Shown here piece by piece: positions 1 to 8,462 of a DNA stretch of 43,887 bases. Where the stretch lies: positions 1 to 43,887 of the forward strand of contig JAYUJH010000012.1 of assembly GCA_043765375.1 (NCBI GenBank). The letters run 5' to 3'. The DNA is from JAYUJH01 sp043765375. GTDB taxonomy: Bacteria; Pseudomonadota; Alphaproteobacteria; Rickettsiales; UBA998. The translations under genes were made by a program, and so were the position numbers. Below the pieces are notes generated by a model, which saw only the letters and a program-made list of their open reading frames with translations, searched no databases and was not told the DNA's origin. Position 1 is the stretch's first letter; each line of letters opens with the position of its first letter.

Positions 1-110
1 ATCAGTTTGGTGAAACTTGCTTCATCAATGCCATCATCAAGCATTGGGGTGATTAAAGCGGTGAATACGCCTTGGATTGGTGGCGTTGATGTTTGCGATA
101 TAGCTGTCAT
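1..110 (-). CDS. dapA: 4-hydroxy-tetrahydrodipicolinate synthase, N-terminal part (partial at window edge)
   Basis: The reverse strand opens with ATG at 110-108 and stays open to the window edge (36 codons). After about 12 variable residues the peptide reads GVFTALITPMLDDGIDEASF, which matches the first beta strand of the DapA/NAL aldolase family (consensus G-x-x-x-A-L-x-T-P-x-x-D-G-x-I-D). DapA condenses pyruvate with aspartate semialdehyde in lysine and diaminopimelate synthesis in the cytoplasm. Only the N-terminus is visible, so the catalytic lysine and tyrosine cannot be checked. Another member of the same lyase family is possible, but DapA is the most common. Confidence 0.75.
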   Translation of the reverse strand, partial: MTAISQTSTPPIQGVFTALITPMLDDGIDEASFTKL

Positions 111-171
111 AAATCCCTGTATGATTTGTAAATATGTGTCAATATAGAATATTTATCATGAGAATGCAAAT

Positions 172-204
172 AGTTAGGGTGAATAGTTCGGGAGTTAGGG
201 TGAA
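172..204. repeat. Imperfect direct repeat AGTTAGGGTGAA
   Basis: AGTTAGGGTGAA occurs at 172-183 and again at 193-204, a period of 21 bp. It lies in the 337-bp gene-free stretch between dapA (start at 110) and tRNA-Pro (start at 448). I see no other gene in that stretch. Besides this repeat it holds two further short direct repeats (246-275 and 323-348) and a degenerate palindrome (309-365). Confidence 0.6.
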
Positions 205-245
205 ATATTTGGTAGGTGGATTTATGTAGTTGTCATACTATTCTA

Positions 246-275
246 TTAATGAAGTGATAGTTAATGGAGTGATAG
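246..275. repeat. Tandem duplication of a 15-bp unit
   Basis: Two adjacent 15-bp units, TTAATGAAGTGATAG (246-260) and TTAATGGAGTGATAG (261-275), differ at one position. They are followed by a T-rich stretch. This is one of many short tandem duplications in the intergenic parts of this window. Confidence 0.75.
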
Positions 276-308
276 TTTTTTTGTTAAGAATAAAATGTCT
301 GCATGTTC

Positions 309-365
309 GTCATATCAGCCCCAGAAAAACTTAGATAGAAAAACTTAGTATGAGTTCTGGTATCC
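309..365. repeat. Degenerate REP-like palindrome with an expanded loop
   Basis: The left arm GTCATATCAGC (309-319) and right end CTGGTATCC (357-365) are those of the 25-bp palindromic repeat found elsewhere in the window, but about 37 bp separate them instead of 4. The inserted loop has its own complementary ends, CCAGAA (321-326) and TTCTGG (355-360), and contains a 12-bp direct repeat AGAAAAACTTAG (323-334 and 337-348). It looks like an old copy whose loop was enlarged by duplication. Confidence 0.5.
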
Positions 366-447
366 ATCATAATCAATCATAAAAAGTGAAATTGTTATAA
401 ATTAATTAGTGACAATAGTTTTTTTATATTGTAAGTATGATGACGAT

Positions 448-524
<77 letters not shown>

Positions 525-614
525 CTTATTTAAGATATCACTTTCTAGTTGATAGTTAAATAAAAATATTATACAATTTATTTATATTAAAACATAGTTA
601 AATTGGAAATGTTT

Positions 615-1310
615 ATGAATAATATGCAATCAGCACTCAAAGCGTTAAAAGATAGAGACCCTTTGTTAGACACTTCACTGGACAATAAATTGGCGTGGCA
701 CGATTTTTTTCATTCACTCGCTCACACAAAATCTTATGGCGACGCAAACAAGGAATGGAAAGCTGTTGGAACAACCCTAAAAGAAGAAGAAATTGTTGGA
801 ATATATGAAGCGGTTTTATTAGATTATAGAGCTCTTTACGAAGATGGAAAACTATCTGTAGCTGGAATAAAACAGAGTGACGATGATGCAAAAGAATACA
901 AAAAAGAAACTGGAATAGAACAAGTTGATTATCCACTAACATTAGAGGAATTAACACAATCTGTTGCTATTAGATATAATTCGTCTAGTGAGTCTCAATC
1001 ATTGATTGACCCCAATTATGTTGCTGAAAAACCGCTTGCCGACCGAGTGATAAGGCATCACATGGTGAGAGCTCAGATAATGAAACAACAGCTTGACGAT
1101 GCTGGAGTTGACTTTATAAGAATAATTATTGAAAAAGATATTGATGCACTAAATAATATTGATCCAAAACTATTTGACGTATCAAGTCATGAAGTTATAG
1201 CGCAAATAAAAAAGATAGATAATGAAAATACCCCATCTGTTTGTCAACCTAAAACATGGGCGGAGCGTATATCAAATAGAGCATCGACGTCAAGTATTCT
1301 TCAACTATAA
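615..1310 (+). CDS. Hypothetical protein, orphan gene next to tRNA-Pro
   Basis: About 231 residues, soluble, acidic and Lys/Asp/Glu-rich, without signal peptide, membrane segment or a motif I recognise. The ATG at 615 is chosen because GGAA at 605-608 sits 6 bases upstream; ATG 609 and TTG 603 are in frame but poorly spaced. Codon use differs from the neighbours: most arginines are AGA and most glycines GGA, whereas the surrounding genes mainly use CGT/CGC and GGT/GGC/GGG. With its place directly 3' of a tRNA gene, this suggests horizontal acquisition. There is no integrase or partner gene beside it. It could be a cargo gene of a lost element or a lineage-specific gene; its function is unknown. 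Confidence 0.75.
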   Translation: MNNMQSALKALKDRDPLLDTSLDNKLAWHDFFHSLAHTKSYGDANKEWKAVGTTLKEEEIVGIYEAVLLDYRALYEDGKLSVAGIKQSDDDAKEYKKETGIEQVDYPLTLEELTQSVAIRYNSSSESQSLIDPNYVAEKPLADRVIRHHMVRAQIMKQQLDDAGVDFIRIIIEKDIDALNNIDPKLFDVSSHEVIAQIKKIDNENTPSVCQPKTWAERISNRASTSSILQL

Positions 1311-1327
1311 GTTTTGTATAAAAACAC

Positions 1328-1348
1328 TATGACATCTCTGATGTCATA
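1328..1348 (-). terminator. Probable rho-independent terminator of trkH
   Basis: TATGACATC (1328-1336) and GATGTCATA (1340-1348) form a perfect 9-bp stem with a TCT loop. Read on the minus strand it starts 8 bases after the trkH stop codon and is followed two bases later by TGTTTTTATA, a U-rich tract in the RNA. In the plus direction there is no T tract, so it fits trkH better than the convergent orphan gene ending at 1310. Confidence 0.65.
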
Positions 1349-1356
1349 ACTTAATC

Positions 1357-2805
1357 TCACTTACGCCAGAAAAATGGCGTGAATAGCACTAACAAAGTGA
1401 ACAACTCCAACCTGCCAAGCAACATACAAAATGAAAGCACCCATTTTGCGCTGTCACTCAAACTGGAGAAATTACCGGCGGGACCAATTATGCTGCCAAG
1501 CCCGGGGCCAACATTACCAATTGCCTGCCCCGCTCCGCTCATGCTGGTGGTGAAATCTAACCCCGTCATAGAAAGCATTAATGTGCCGATGGTGAAGCAA
1601 AAAGCATAAAGCAAAATGAAAGTCATCACCGACATCACTACATCTTCAGCAATGGGCTTGCCCTCATATTGTGGCAAAAATACGCCATTTGGTTGCACTA
1701 ATCGCTTTAATTGCACCTTGACCATTTGATAAAATACTTGCAAACGAAATATCTTGATTGCACCCGCGGTTGAACCAGTGCAACCACCCACAGCAGCAAT
1801 GAAAAATATTAAATTAACGGGAAATGTTCCCCAGCCATTATAATCCGCAGTGGCGAAGCCTGTGGTGCTGATAACGGTTGCAACCGCAAATGATGCGTGC
1901 CTGATTGATTCCAGCATAGGCATGGAATTAACCCCGACTAACCATATAACAATCATCATTACGAACATCAAGTAAATCGCCAAAAAGCAGCGTATCTGCG
2001 AGTTGCGCCAAACGGGGATGAAATTGCCGACTGCCAATTGATAAAATATCAATAACGGCAATGACCCGCATAACATGAAAAATATACATATCGCCTCAAT
2101 CACCCATGAGTTGAAATGTCCGATGGAAGCATCATAAGTGGAAAATCCACCAGTTGCAATGGTTGAAAGTGCGTGGCAAATTGCATCAAACGCGCCCATT
2201 CCCGCTATCCAATAGCACCATGCACACAACAAAGTGAGCGAGATTGAAATTATGGTGATGGTGAGGGCAATTTGCTTGGTTTGTGGCAATAATTTTCCAC
2301 TATTATCTGAGGATTCCGTTTTGAAAAGCTGCATTCCACCAACTTTGAGCATTGGTAATATCGCAATCGCTAGCACTACCACCCCAATCCCACCAAGCCC
2401 GTTGATTAAGGCTCGCCATAGCAACAGCCCCGCTGGTTTATTATCTAACCCAACAATTACCGTTGAGCCAGTGGTGGTGATGGCGGAGGTTATCTCAAAG
2501 AAACAATCCGCCCATGTAAGGTTAATTCCAGAAATATATAACGGAAACGCCGCCGCACTTATCACCGAGATGTAACTCGTTGAAGTGAGCAAAAATGCTT
2601 GCTTAATTTTAATGTTGTTTTGATGCCCTTTATTGGTAAAAAATAATGACATACCAATGAATATGGAAATCACTCCTGAAACGGCGAATATCTGCCAATT
2701 ATCATCATTTGTAATTGCGCTCGCAACCATCGGCAGGATCATCATGCCCCCAATGATGGTTAGCATGATGCCGTTCACTAGAAATATTGGTCGCCAAAAT
2801 AACAT
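1357..2805 (-). CDS. trkH: Potassium uptake protein TrkH/TrkG family
   Basis: 482 residues, a polytopic membrane protein of normal TrkH length. Four pore-loop signatures with the selectivity-filter glycine are visible in order: ITTTGSTV, TIATGGFSTY, VISTTGFATADY and AIGNVGPGLG. These are the four M1-P-M2 repeats of the Trk/Ktr/HKT superfamily. TrkH forms the K+-conducting dimer in the inner membrane and normally works with the cytoplasmic NAD/ATP-binding subunit TrkA, which is not in this window. The gene stands alone. A hairpin with a U tract follows its stop. No strong ribosome binding site is visible before the ATG at 2805. Confidence 0.93.
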   Translation of the reverse strand: MLFWRPIFLVNGIMLTIIGGMMILPMVASAITNDDNWQIFAVSGVISIFIGMSLFFTNKGHQNNIKIKQAFLLTSTSYISVISAAAFPLYISGINLTWADCFFEITSAITTTGSTVIVGLDNKPAGLLLWRALINGLGGIGVVVLAIAILPMLKVGGMQLFKTESSDNSGKLLPQTKQIALTITIISISLTLLCAWCYWIAGMGAFDAICHALSTIATGGFSTYDASIGHFNSWVIEAICIFFMLCGSLPLLIFYQLAVGNFIPVWRNSQIRCFLAIYLMFVMMIVIWLVGVNSMPMLESIRHASFAVATVISTTGFATADYNGWGTFPVNLIFFIAAVGGCTGSTAGAIKIFRLQVFYQMVKVQLKRLVQPNGVFLPQYEGKPIAEDVVMSVMTFILLYAFCFTIGTLMLSMTGLDFTTSMSGAGQAIGNVGPGLGSIIGPAGNFSSLSDSAKWVLSFCMLLGRLELFTLLVLFTPFFWRK

Positions 2806-2877
2806 AATTTGTTACATAAACTAGTTTGTGGATTTTAGCAACTAATCAATATATAGCCTAGCTTAACAATATTTTGT

Positions 2878-2902
2878 GGATACCAGCCTGCGCTGGTATG
2901 AC
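2878..2902 (-). repeat. REP-like palindromic repeat (reverse orientation)
   Basis: ATACCAGC (2880-2887) and GCTGGTAT (2892-2899) form an 8-bp perfect stem around CTGC, with the asymmetric ends GGAT...ATGAC typical of this family. It pairs with the oppositely oriented copy at 2998-3022 in the 280-bp gene-free space between the trkH start and the ubiH end. That space holds nothing else recognisable apart from the tandem repeat at 3054. Confidence 0.85.
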
Positions 2903-2997
2903 GAACTCTAACAATTATTATATTAACTAGAATTATGTTATATAATTATTTTAGTCGTTATATCAGCTCTCAATTATATGACACAAATATTGCAACC

Positions 2998-3022
2998 GTC
3001 ATACCAGCGGAGGCTGGTATCC
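2998..3022 (+). repeat. REP-like palindromic repeat (forward orientation)
   Basis: GTCATACCAGC, loop GGAG, GCTGGTATCC: a perfect 8-bp stem with the family ends. It lies 64 bp beyond the ubiH stop on the minus strand and could act as a transcript-end hairpin for the ubiH operon. Confidence 0.85.
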
Positions 3023-3053
3023 ATAAAAACGTGTGTCACATATTATCGTAATC

Positions 3054-3101
3054 TCAAGCCGTTAGCATTTCAAGCCCCTGGCATTTCAAGCCCTGAGCAT
3101 T
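3054..3101. repeat. Three 16-bp tandem units spanning the ubiH stop codon
   Basis: Units 3054-3069, 3070-3085 and 3086-3101 share the pattern TCAAGCC-N3-RGCATT. The gene-proximal unit starts with TCA at 3086-3088, the reverse complement of the TGA stop of ubiH, so the duplicated block includes the last codons and the stop. Two extra copies lie just downstream of the gene. Confidence 0.85.
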
Positions 3102-4327
3102 TGAGGCAAATTGCCTGACATTCCCATCGCCGTTTCAATAAACAAACTCTTGGCGGCAGGAATGCGTTGAAATGCGGACATACCAATTTGTCGCAATTTG
3201 CGCACGCTAGGCGAATTATTAGAGAATAAGCGGTTCAAACCATCTGTCACCACCACCATTCTTGTTGCATCAAGGCTGCGCCAATTTTGATATTGTTGCA
3301 ATGAATGCGCATCATTTAGCGCAACTCCGTTCAAGCGAGCTTCACTCAAAATATCGGTTAAAGCCGCTACATCACGATATCCCAGATTGACACCTTGCCC
3401 CGCAATTGGGTGAATAGCATGGGCTGCATCACCAATTAGCACCGTATTTGGGGCGATATATTTTTCTGCATGAAACAAATTAAGCGGGTAGCGATGCCTG
3501 ATACCAACAAGTGAGATATCACCCATTAAGCCTTGCAATTTTAGCGCAATTTCTTCCAAAAAATCCTCATCGGAAAGTTGCATAAAATGCTCCGCCATAG
3601 CGGTTTTTTCGGTTAGCACCACGCATGAATGATGCCCCCCTTTTATTGGTTCATTTTCTGCTATATTATTATCAAGCAACTTATCATCAAGCATGGGCAG
3701 CAATGCCAAAGGGCCTTGCGCAAAAAACCACTCAGTTGCAACATTATCATGATTTTTTTTATGATGAATATTGCATATAATTGCGTCTTGACCATATTCA
3801 AACTTGCGGTGACCAATTCCGACTTTGGAGCGGAACTCAGAATATCTTCCGTCCGCTATAATTAATAATTCCGCTGTGATGTTTTTGCCACATTTGAGCG
3901 CAACAGATATATTTGGCTGATGCTGCAATGTTTCAATATTTGCACCCTCCAACAAAGTGATATTTTCATCTGCCATGACTGCACCAAGCAATGTTTGCCT
4001 CAATTGAGTGTTGCGCACCATGAAGCCAAACGGTTCACCCACTTGATCGCTATCAAAATGCACCTTGGCGGATTTTTTGCCTTCCGTTATTAATATTTTT
4101 TCAATTGGGCAGGCTTGCTGTTGCAACTTATCCCACAAGTTAATGTATGTTAGCACTTTAACCGAAGATTGGGATATTGCGCTCGCCCTACCGTCAAAAT
4201 TGGCTTGCAACACATCTGCACTTAATGCTTTATCAATAATCACGGATTTAATTCCAATTTTTGATAAAGCGATGGCTTGAGCTGAACCAACTAACCCCCC
4301 CCCGATTATTAAGCAATCAGTTTGCAC
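3086..4327 (-). CDS. ubiH: UbiH/UbiF/Coq6-family FAD-dependent ubiquinone hydroxylase
   Basis: 413 residues, full length for the family. An N-terminal Rossmann motif (IIGGGLVGS, about residues 8-16) binds FAD; a middle ADGRYSEFR (DG motif) and a C-terminal GDAAHAIHPIAGQG (about residue 300) complete the flavoprotein hydroxylase signature. These enzymes add hydroxyls to the ubiquinone ring at the inner membrane. Which ring position cannot be told from sequence; UbiF, UbiI, UbiL or UbiM are alternatives. The start is GTG at 4327, two bases after the stop of the upstream small gene, with GGA inside that gene's end as a likely ribosome binding site, so translation may be coupled. The FAD-binding glycines are encoded by an uninterrupted run of nine G (4295-4303). 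Confidence 0.88.
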   Translation of the reverse strand: MQTDCLIIGGGLVGSAQAIALSKIGIKSVIIDKALSADVLQANFDGRASAISQSSVKVLTYINLWDKLQQQACPIEKILITEGKKSAKVHFDSDQVGEPFGFMVRNTQLRQTLLGAVMADENITLLEGANIETLQHQPNISVALKCGKNITAELLIIADGRYSEFRSKVGIGHRKFEYGQDAIICNIHHKKNHDNVATEWFFAQGPLALLPMLDDKLLDNNIAENEPIKGGHHSCVVLTEKTAMAEHFMQLSDEDFLEEIALKLQGLMGDISLVGIRHRYPLNLFHAEKYIAPNTVLIGDAAHAIHPIAGQGVNLGYRDVAALTDILSEARLNGVALNDAHSLQQYQNWRSLDATRMVVVTDGLNRLFSNNSPSVRKLRQIGMSAFQRIPAAKSLFIETAMGMSGNLPQMLRA

Positions 4328-4329
4328 CG

Positions 4330-4713
4330 TTAAAATCCAAACTGAACATTAACGCTGTTGCGTGGAATTATCCCAAAGTTTGGCTGGAATGCTGGAACGA
4401 ATGCGGGTTGAAATATTGGCTGGAAGGCTGGTTGACCATAATAATGATTACGATTAACCACTATTGGCTGCGGAGCATAATATTGTCTGACGGGAGGAGC
4501 ATAATAATTATTATTATAAACATTTGGGCGATAACCATTATTATAACCATAATCATCATCGCAATCGTCATTATAAACATATTGGTTGATTTGCGCTGGT
4601 TGCTGATAACCATAGCCGTTATAGCCGTGGTGTCTATTTTTGTGGCCACCCGCAAAGCCAAATGTTGGTAAAGCTGCAAGGGCAATAACAAATAACAAAG
4701 CTGATTTTTTCAT
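4330..4713 (-). CDS. Small secreted Tyr/Asn/Pro-rich protein, unknown
   Basis: 127 residues. A classical signal peptide (MKKSALLFVIALAALPTFGFAGG) precedes a mature part rich in Tyr, Asn, Gln and Pro with His near the start and a short repeated pattern QPAFQPIF/QPAFVPAF/QPNF near the C-terminus. It ends in an aromatic VQFGF. GGAGAT lies 4 bases before the ATG. The stop is 2 bases from the ubiH GTG, so the two are probably cotranscribed, though a secreted low-complexity protein has no obvious role in ubiquinone synthesis. The composition suggests a periplasmic or surface protein that is partly disordered. I do not recognise a family. Confidence 0.8.
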   Translation of the reverse strand: MKKSALLFVIALAALPTFGFAGGHKNRHHGYNGYGYQQPAQINQYVYNDDCDDDYGYNNGYRPNVYNNNYYAPPVRQYYAPQPIVVNRNHYYGQPAFQPIFQPAFVPAFQPNFGIIPRNSVNVQFGF

Positions 4714-4826
4714 ATATCTCCATGAAACATTTATAAAATATTATTACCCTACATATACTACATTTTGATACTTCACACAAATGGATTTTTTGCAATCTGT
4801 GCAAATTAATTTAATGTTGTTCACAC

Positions 4827-7800
4827 TCAATAATCATAGCGCCATTCCAACCCAATTGTTGGTTCTCCTTGCGAATTGGTGGAGGTTTTGCCCGTGACCG
4901 TGGGTGATAATTCAATTTCGGTGCTGATGCGTCTGCTCTCTGGCGTTGTGCCTTGCTCTATGCCCACAAAAACTTTATCCGTGACATATTTTCCCGCACC
5001 AATTGTGGGGCTGCCATCTGCTCCTTCACCCACATTCAAGCTATCCACCCCCAAAACTTCACGCACTGAACCAAGCATTCCTGTGCCACTTTCGCCTGAC
5101 GCTAATGAAGCTGCTGCTTGCGCCAATTGCAATGCTTGAAATGGTGATATTTTCTGCAATGGTTTGCCAAATAATAGCAAAGCGAGGATTTCATCTTGAG
5201 GCAATGAAGGCGTTGAACTTAAAGCTAATTTAGGGCGCAATACTGCCCCTTCCAACTCCACATTAATTTGTGTATTATTAGTTTTGGTGCTGCCAGAAAG
5301 TTGGATATATGGCTTGAGTGGTGAGCCATTCATGAAGCGAATAACCCCCTCATTAATTTGCATGGTTGAGCCAAGCAACGCTAACCGCCCTCGTTTGCTG
5401 GTTAATTGACCTTCAATCTTTGGGGCAATTTTTGGGGAGTTAATATTGTTGATAATATGCAGATTTCCACCAAACTCCGCATCAAGCCCCCGTCCTCGCA
5501 CAAATATTTGGTTAGGTGCATCAATGGTTAAATTAATTGCAATTGGCAATTTTGGCGGTAATGCTTGCCCTGCAGATGATGTTTGATTATTTCGCATTAA
5601 TGTTTTGCGAGCCATATCATGACGATAAATCTTGGCGATTTTTGCAATTGCCGTCTTCCCACCAGATGGAATGAGAATTGCCGTTTTACCTAACTTCATT
5701 GCCCCTGTTAATTGTAATGATTTTGTTTTGCCAGCCAATTGCAAATTGCCCGAAATTGCGCTATCAACCATGGGAGTGCAAAATATCGCCGCATTGCTTG
5801 TTTGCACCTTAAAGCCTATAATATCCGAAGCAAAATCTGCCACGCCCGATGCAGTTATTTCGCCTTTGTCACGGTCACCATAGGCTTTGAATGATTGCAA
5901 TATAAATTGTTGTGAGGGGGTAATCTGTGCTTTCATTTCACCATGGCGAAAACATAACCCCGATGCAAGGTTGGTATAGTTGAAATCTTTAAGTGTGATA
6001 TTCGCCTTGGTGATTGGGTTGAGCGCATCACCCGTTGCAGACAAATCCGCCAATAAATTGGCTTTAATGCGATGCCCTAGTGGTGAAAGCCAGCTATTAA
6101 AGCGCGAGATTGCCACTTCCAAATGGCTGGTTAATGCAAATGGTTTATTTGATAATTTGAATGAAAATGGTTGCAAACTTAGCTCTAAAGGAAGGTTAAG
6201 TTTGCCACTACCCAGTTGTTCCGCTCCACTCACCAGATTTGCTTGCGCATTCAGTGCTTGCTTAGCATATTTACCCTGTAATTTGAGGCTAATTTGTTGC
6301 GGGGTAATGTTATTTTTGTCTAATTTATTCATTTCATTAGCAATTAAATTAGCATTAAAAATTATTTCAGGATTATTTGGTTCACCAGTGATGCTCGCAC
6401 TTGCATTCAAATTAGCCTCCCCCATGGTTGGAATATTATGTTGCAATAATGGACGAAGTGGCAGATTTGGTAGTGCAATTGTAATATCTAACTTGTTGTT
6501 TGTTTGTTTGCCTTGTATATTCAAAGTTGCACCTTGCAAAGTTGCGCTGGCAATTTCAATCACGCTTGGTTTTAGCTCCCAATCTTTTTTGTTCCATGTG
6601 AGATTTGCGGGAGATTTTAACTTGAAATTATGGTCGCCATATTCACCCACCAAACTTGCAAATGTGGTTGCGTTTTTTGCATAATTTCCTGCAAGTTCCA
6701 AGGCTATTTTGTCGCCTAGATATTCCCCCAAACTATTTAATGCGAACGCGCCATTCTTTGCTGATATATCAAGTTTTTCAAGTTGTGCATCATATTGTGG
6801 GAGGTTTATGTTTGTTGCATTCATCTGCAATTTTTGCGCTGACAAATCTGCTTCTAGTGCAACCGCACCGCTGGTTTGTGTGATGCCAAACCAATTTGAT
6901 AATGATGCTATATCGTCGCTGTTGAACTTGATTTCACCTGCTAATTTATCACTTATCACTAGGTTTTTAGCGGTGAGAATTGTGTTTGGCGCAGTTTTGC
7001 TTAACGCTTGAATGATGTTTAATTGTTCAATTACATTATTTTTAATGATAGCGTCTAATTTAATGCTGGATAATGTGTTATGCTGCAATTCCACGTTCAC
7101 AGTTATGCGCCGCTTGATGTTTGCTTGCGCCGTTGCTTGCAACTCACCTGCTTGCGCTTCTATTTGTAGCTTGTTTTGCTTGATTTCGGCAGTTATGATT
7201 GCTTCATTGCCTAACTTCAAATGCGCCAATTCTGGTGGGGTGGTTAAGTTTTTTGCCGTTATTTTCAACTTATTATTCAAGTTCAAAAATGCACCATCAC
7301 TCACTAATTGCCATGTTATATTCGCTTTTTTGCCAATCCATGCTTGCAATTGCGCAATATTTGGCAATTCCCCTACAATATCTGCTTGCAATGTTTGAGC
7401 GTTAAAATCCAGCGCAATATCGCCTTGCGCATCATATTGTTGCTTGTTCACCACCATAGAAATATGCGGTTTTAAGGTTGCTTGCTTGTTGCTTATCTCA
7501 CCTGTTAAATCAAGCGAAGCATTGCCACATTGCAATTTTGCTGCCTCAATCTGCCATAAATCTTTATCTTGTTTAATTGCTGCATTCAAGTTCCAATTTT
7601 TATCACCTAATAATTTGTTATTTTCAATAAAAGTTGGTAACTGCACAAACTTTGGCAATGCACCATTGCCTATGATATTCAAATGGTTAGCATAATCAGT
7701 TGTAATGGTTAAATCTGCGAGTAACTCCTCACCCAATCGCAAATTGAAACTCCCCCCGAGTGATTGCAAATCCCCTTTGAGCAAAGATTGCATATTAATT

Positions 7801-8462
7801 GATTTGTCAGGCGGCAATTTCAGCAAGCTGCCAACAAGCCCGCCCGCCTCTTCATTCAGGGCTAAATCTAGCAGGAAACTAGAGCGGGAATTGGGGGCAA
7901 AATTGAATAATAATTCAGTGTTAATCCCTTTTTTCACCAGCAACTGCCCCTTAAAGTTCATCATCTGGTTTTTGTTGCCATTGATACTTAGCTGCAACTG
8001 TAATTCTTCCGCTCCAGCCACCCCTTTGGAGATGATAATATCAGGAAATGCAACCTTGCCAATTGCTAATTGTGGAAATGATAATAATTGTTGGTTTGGA
8101 GCTTTGTTTGTTCGTTTGGGAAATGGTTTGAGCCATGCAATTTTTTGCGCTTTGAGTGAATTAATCACCATTTCACCTTTGAATAAACGCAATAATCGCA
8201 AATTAATCATTGCCTCGTCAATCACCAATAAATCATCAACCTCGTCAGAAATTATCACCTGTTGAATGTTAATATTCCACGGGATATGTCCACTAATATT
8301 GATGATTTTCACTTGTTGCTTTGGCGTGCTTAATTGCTCGCTAATAATGCCCGCCAACCAATTTTTAACGGGCTTGGTTTGGATTAATCCATATGATATT
8401 ATCAATAATAATGGTAATCCAATTAATAATATTTTCAAAAAAATGCGTGAAGTTTTCTTCAT
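4827..8462 (-). CDS. tamB: Translocation and assembly module inner-membrane protein TamB (DUF490)
   Basis: About 1211 residues, close to the usual TamB length. An N-terminal membrane anchor (ILLIGLPLLLIISYGLI) is followed by a long beta-rich repetitive body and the conserved C-terminal DUF490 domain ending in GLEWRYDY. TamB spans the periplasm as a hydrophobic groove between the inner membrane and TamA and is linked to outer-membrane protein insertion and phospholipid transport. The ATG at 8462-8460 overlaps the tamA stop (TGATG), which indicates coupled translation; a TTG one codon upstream is the only in-frame alternative. The tamA-tamB order is the standard one. Confidence 0.93.
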   Translation of the reverse strand: MKKTSRIFLKILLIGLPLLLIISYGLIQTKPVKNWLAGIISEQLSTPKQQVKIINISGHIPWNINIQQVIISDEVDDLLVIDEAMINLRLLRLFKGEMVINSLKAQKIAWLKPFPKRTNKAPNQQLLSFPQLAIGKVAFPDIIISKGVAGAEELQLQLSINGNKNQMMNFKGQLLVKKGINTELLFNFAPNSRSSFLLDLALNEEAGGLVGSLLKLPPDKSINMQSLLKGDLQSLGGSFNLRLGEELLADLTITTDYANHLNIIGNGALPKFVQLPTFIENNKLLGDKNWNLNAAIKQDKDLWQIEAAKLQCGNASLDLTGEISNKQATLKPHISMVVNKQQYDAQGDIALDFNAQTLQADIVGELPNIAQLQAWIGKKANITWQLVSDGAFLNLNNKLKITAKNLTTPPELAHLKLGNEAIITAEIKQNKLQIEAQAGELQATAQANIKRRITVNVELQHNTLSSIKLDAIIKNNVIEQLNIIQALSKTAPNTILTAKNLVISDKLAGEIKFNSDDIASLSNWFGITQTSGAVALEADLSAQKLQMNATNINLPQYDAQLEKLDISAKNGAFALNSLGEYLGDKIALELAGNYAKNATTFASLVGEYGDHNFKLKSPANLTWNKKDWELKPSVIEIASATLQGATLNIQGKQTNNKLDITIALPNLPLRPLLQHNIPTMGEANLNASASITGEPNNPEIIFNANLIANEMNKLDKNNITPQQISLKLQGKYAKQALNAQANLVSGAEQLGSGKLNLPLELSLQPFSFKLSNKPFALTSHLEVAISRFNSWLSPLGHRIKANLLADLSATGDALNPITKANITLKDFNYTNLASGLCFRHGEMKAQITPSQQFILQSFKAYGDRDKGEITASGVADFASDIIGFKVQTSNAAIFCTPMVDSAISGNLQLAGKTKSLQLTGAMKLGKTAILIPSGGKTAIAKIAKIYRHDMARKTLMRNNQTSSAGQALPPKLPIAINLTIDAPNQIFVRGRGLDAEFGGNLHIINNINSPKIAPKIEGQLTSKRGRLALLGSTMQINEGVIRFMNGSPLKPYIQLSGSTKTNNTQINVELEGAVLRPKLALSSTPSLPQDEILALLLFGKPLQKISPFQALQLAQAAASLASGESGTGMLGSVREVLGVDSLNVGEGADGSPTIGAGKYVTDKVFVGIEQGTTPESRRISTEIELSPTVTGKTSTNSQGEPTIGLEWRYDY

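Noticed and set aside
425..430. TATATT as -10 element of the tRNA-Pro promoter
   Set aside because: No -35 element at a suitable distance, and the region is AT-rich, so the match is not informative.
4261..4671. Plus-strand frame rich in Ile and Val opposite the small secreted gene
   Set aside because: It is the antisense of Asn/Tyr codons in the secreted protein gene and the ubiH start; the minus-strand gene has a signal peptide and a ribosome binding site.
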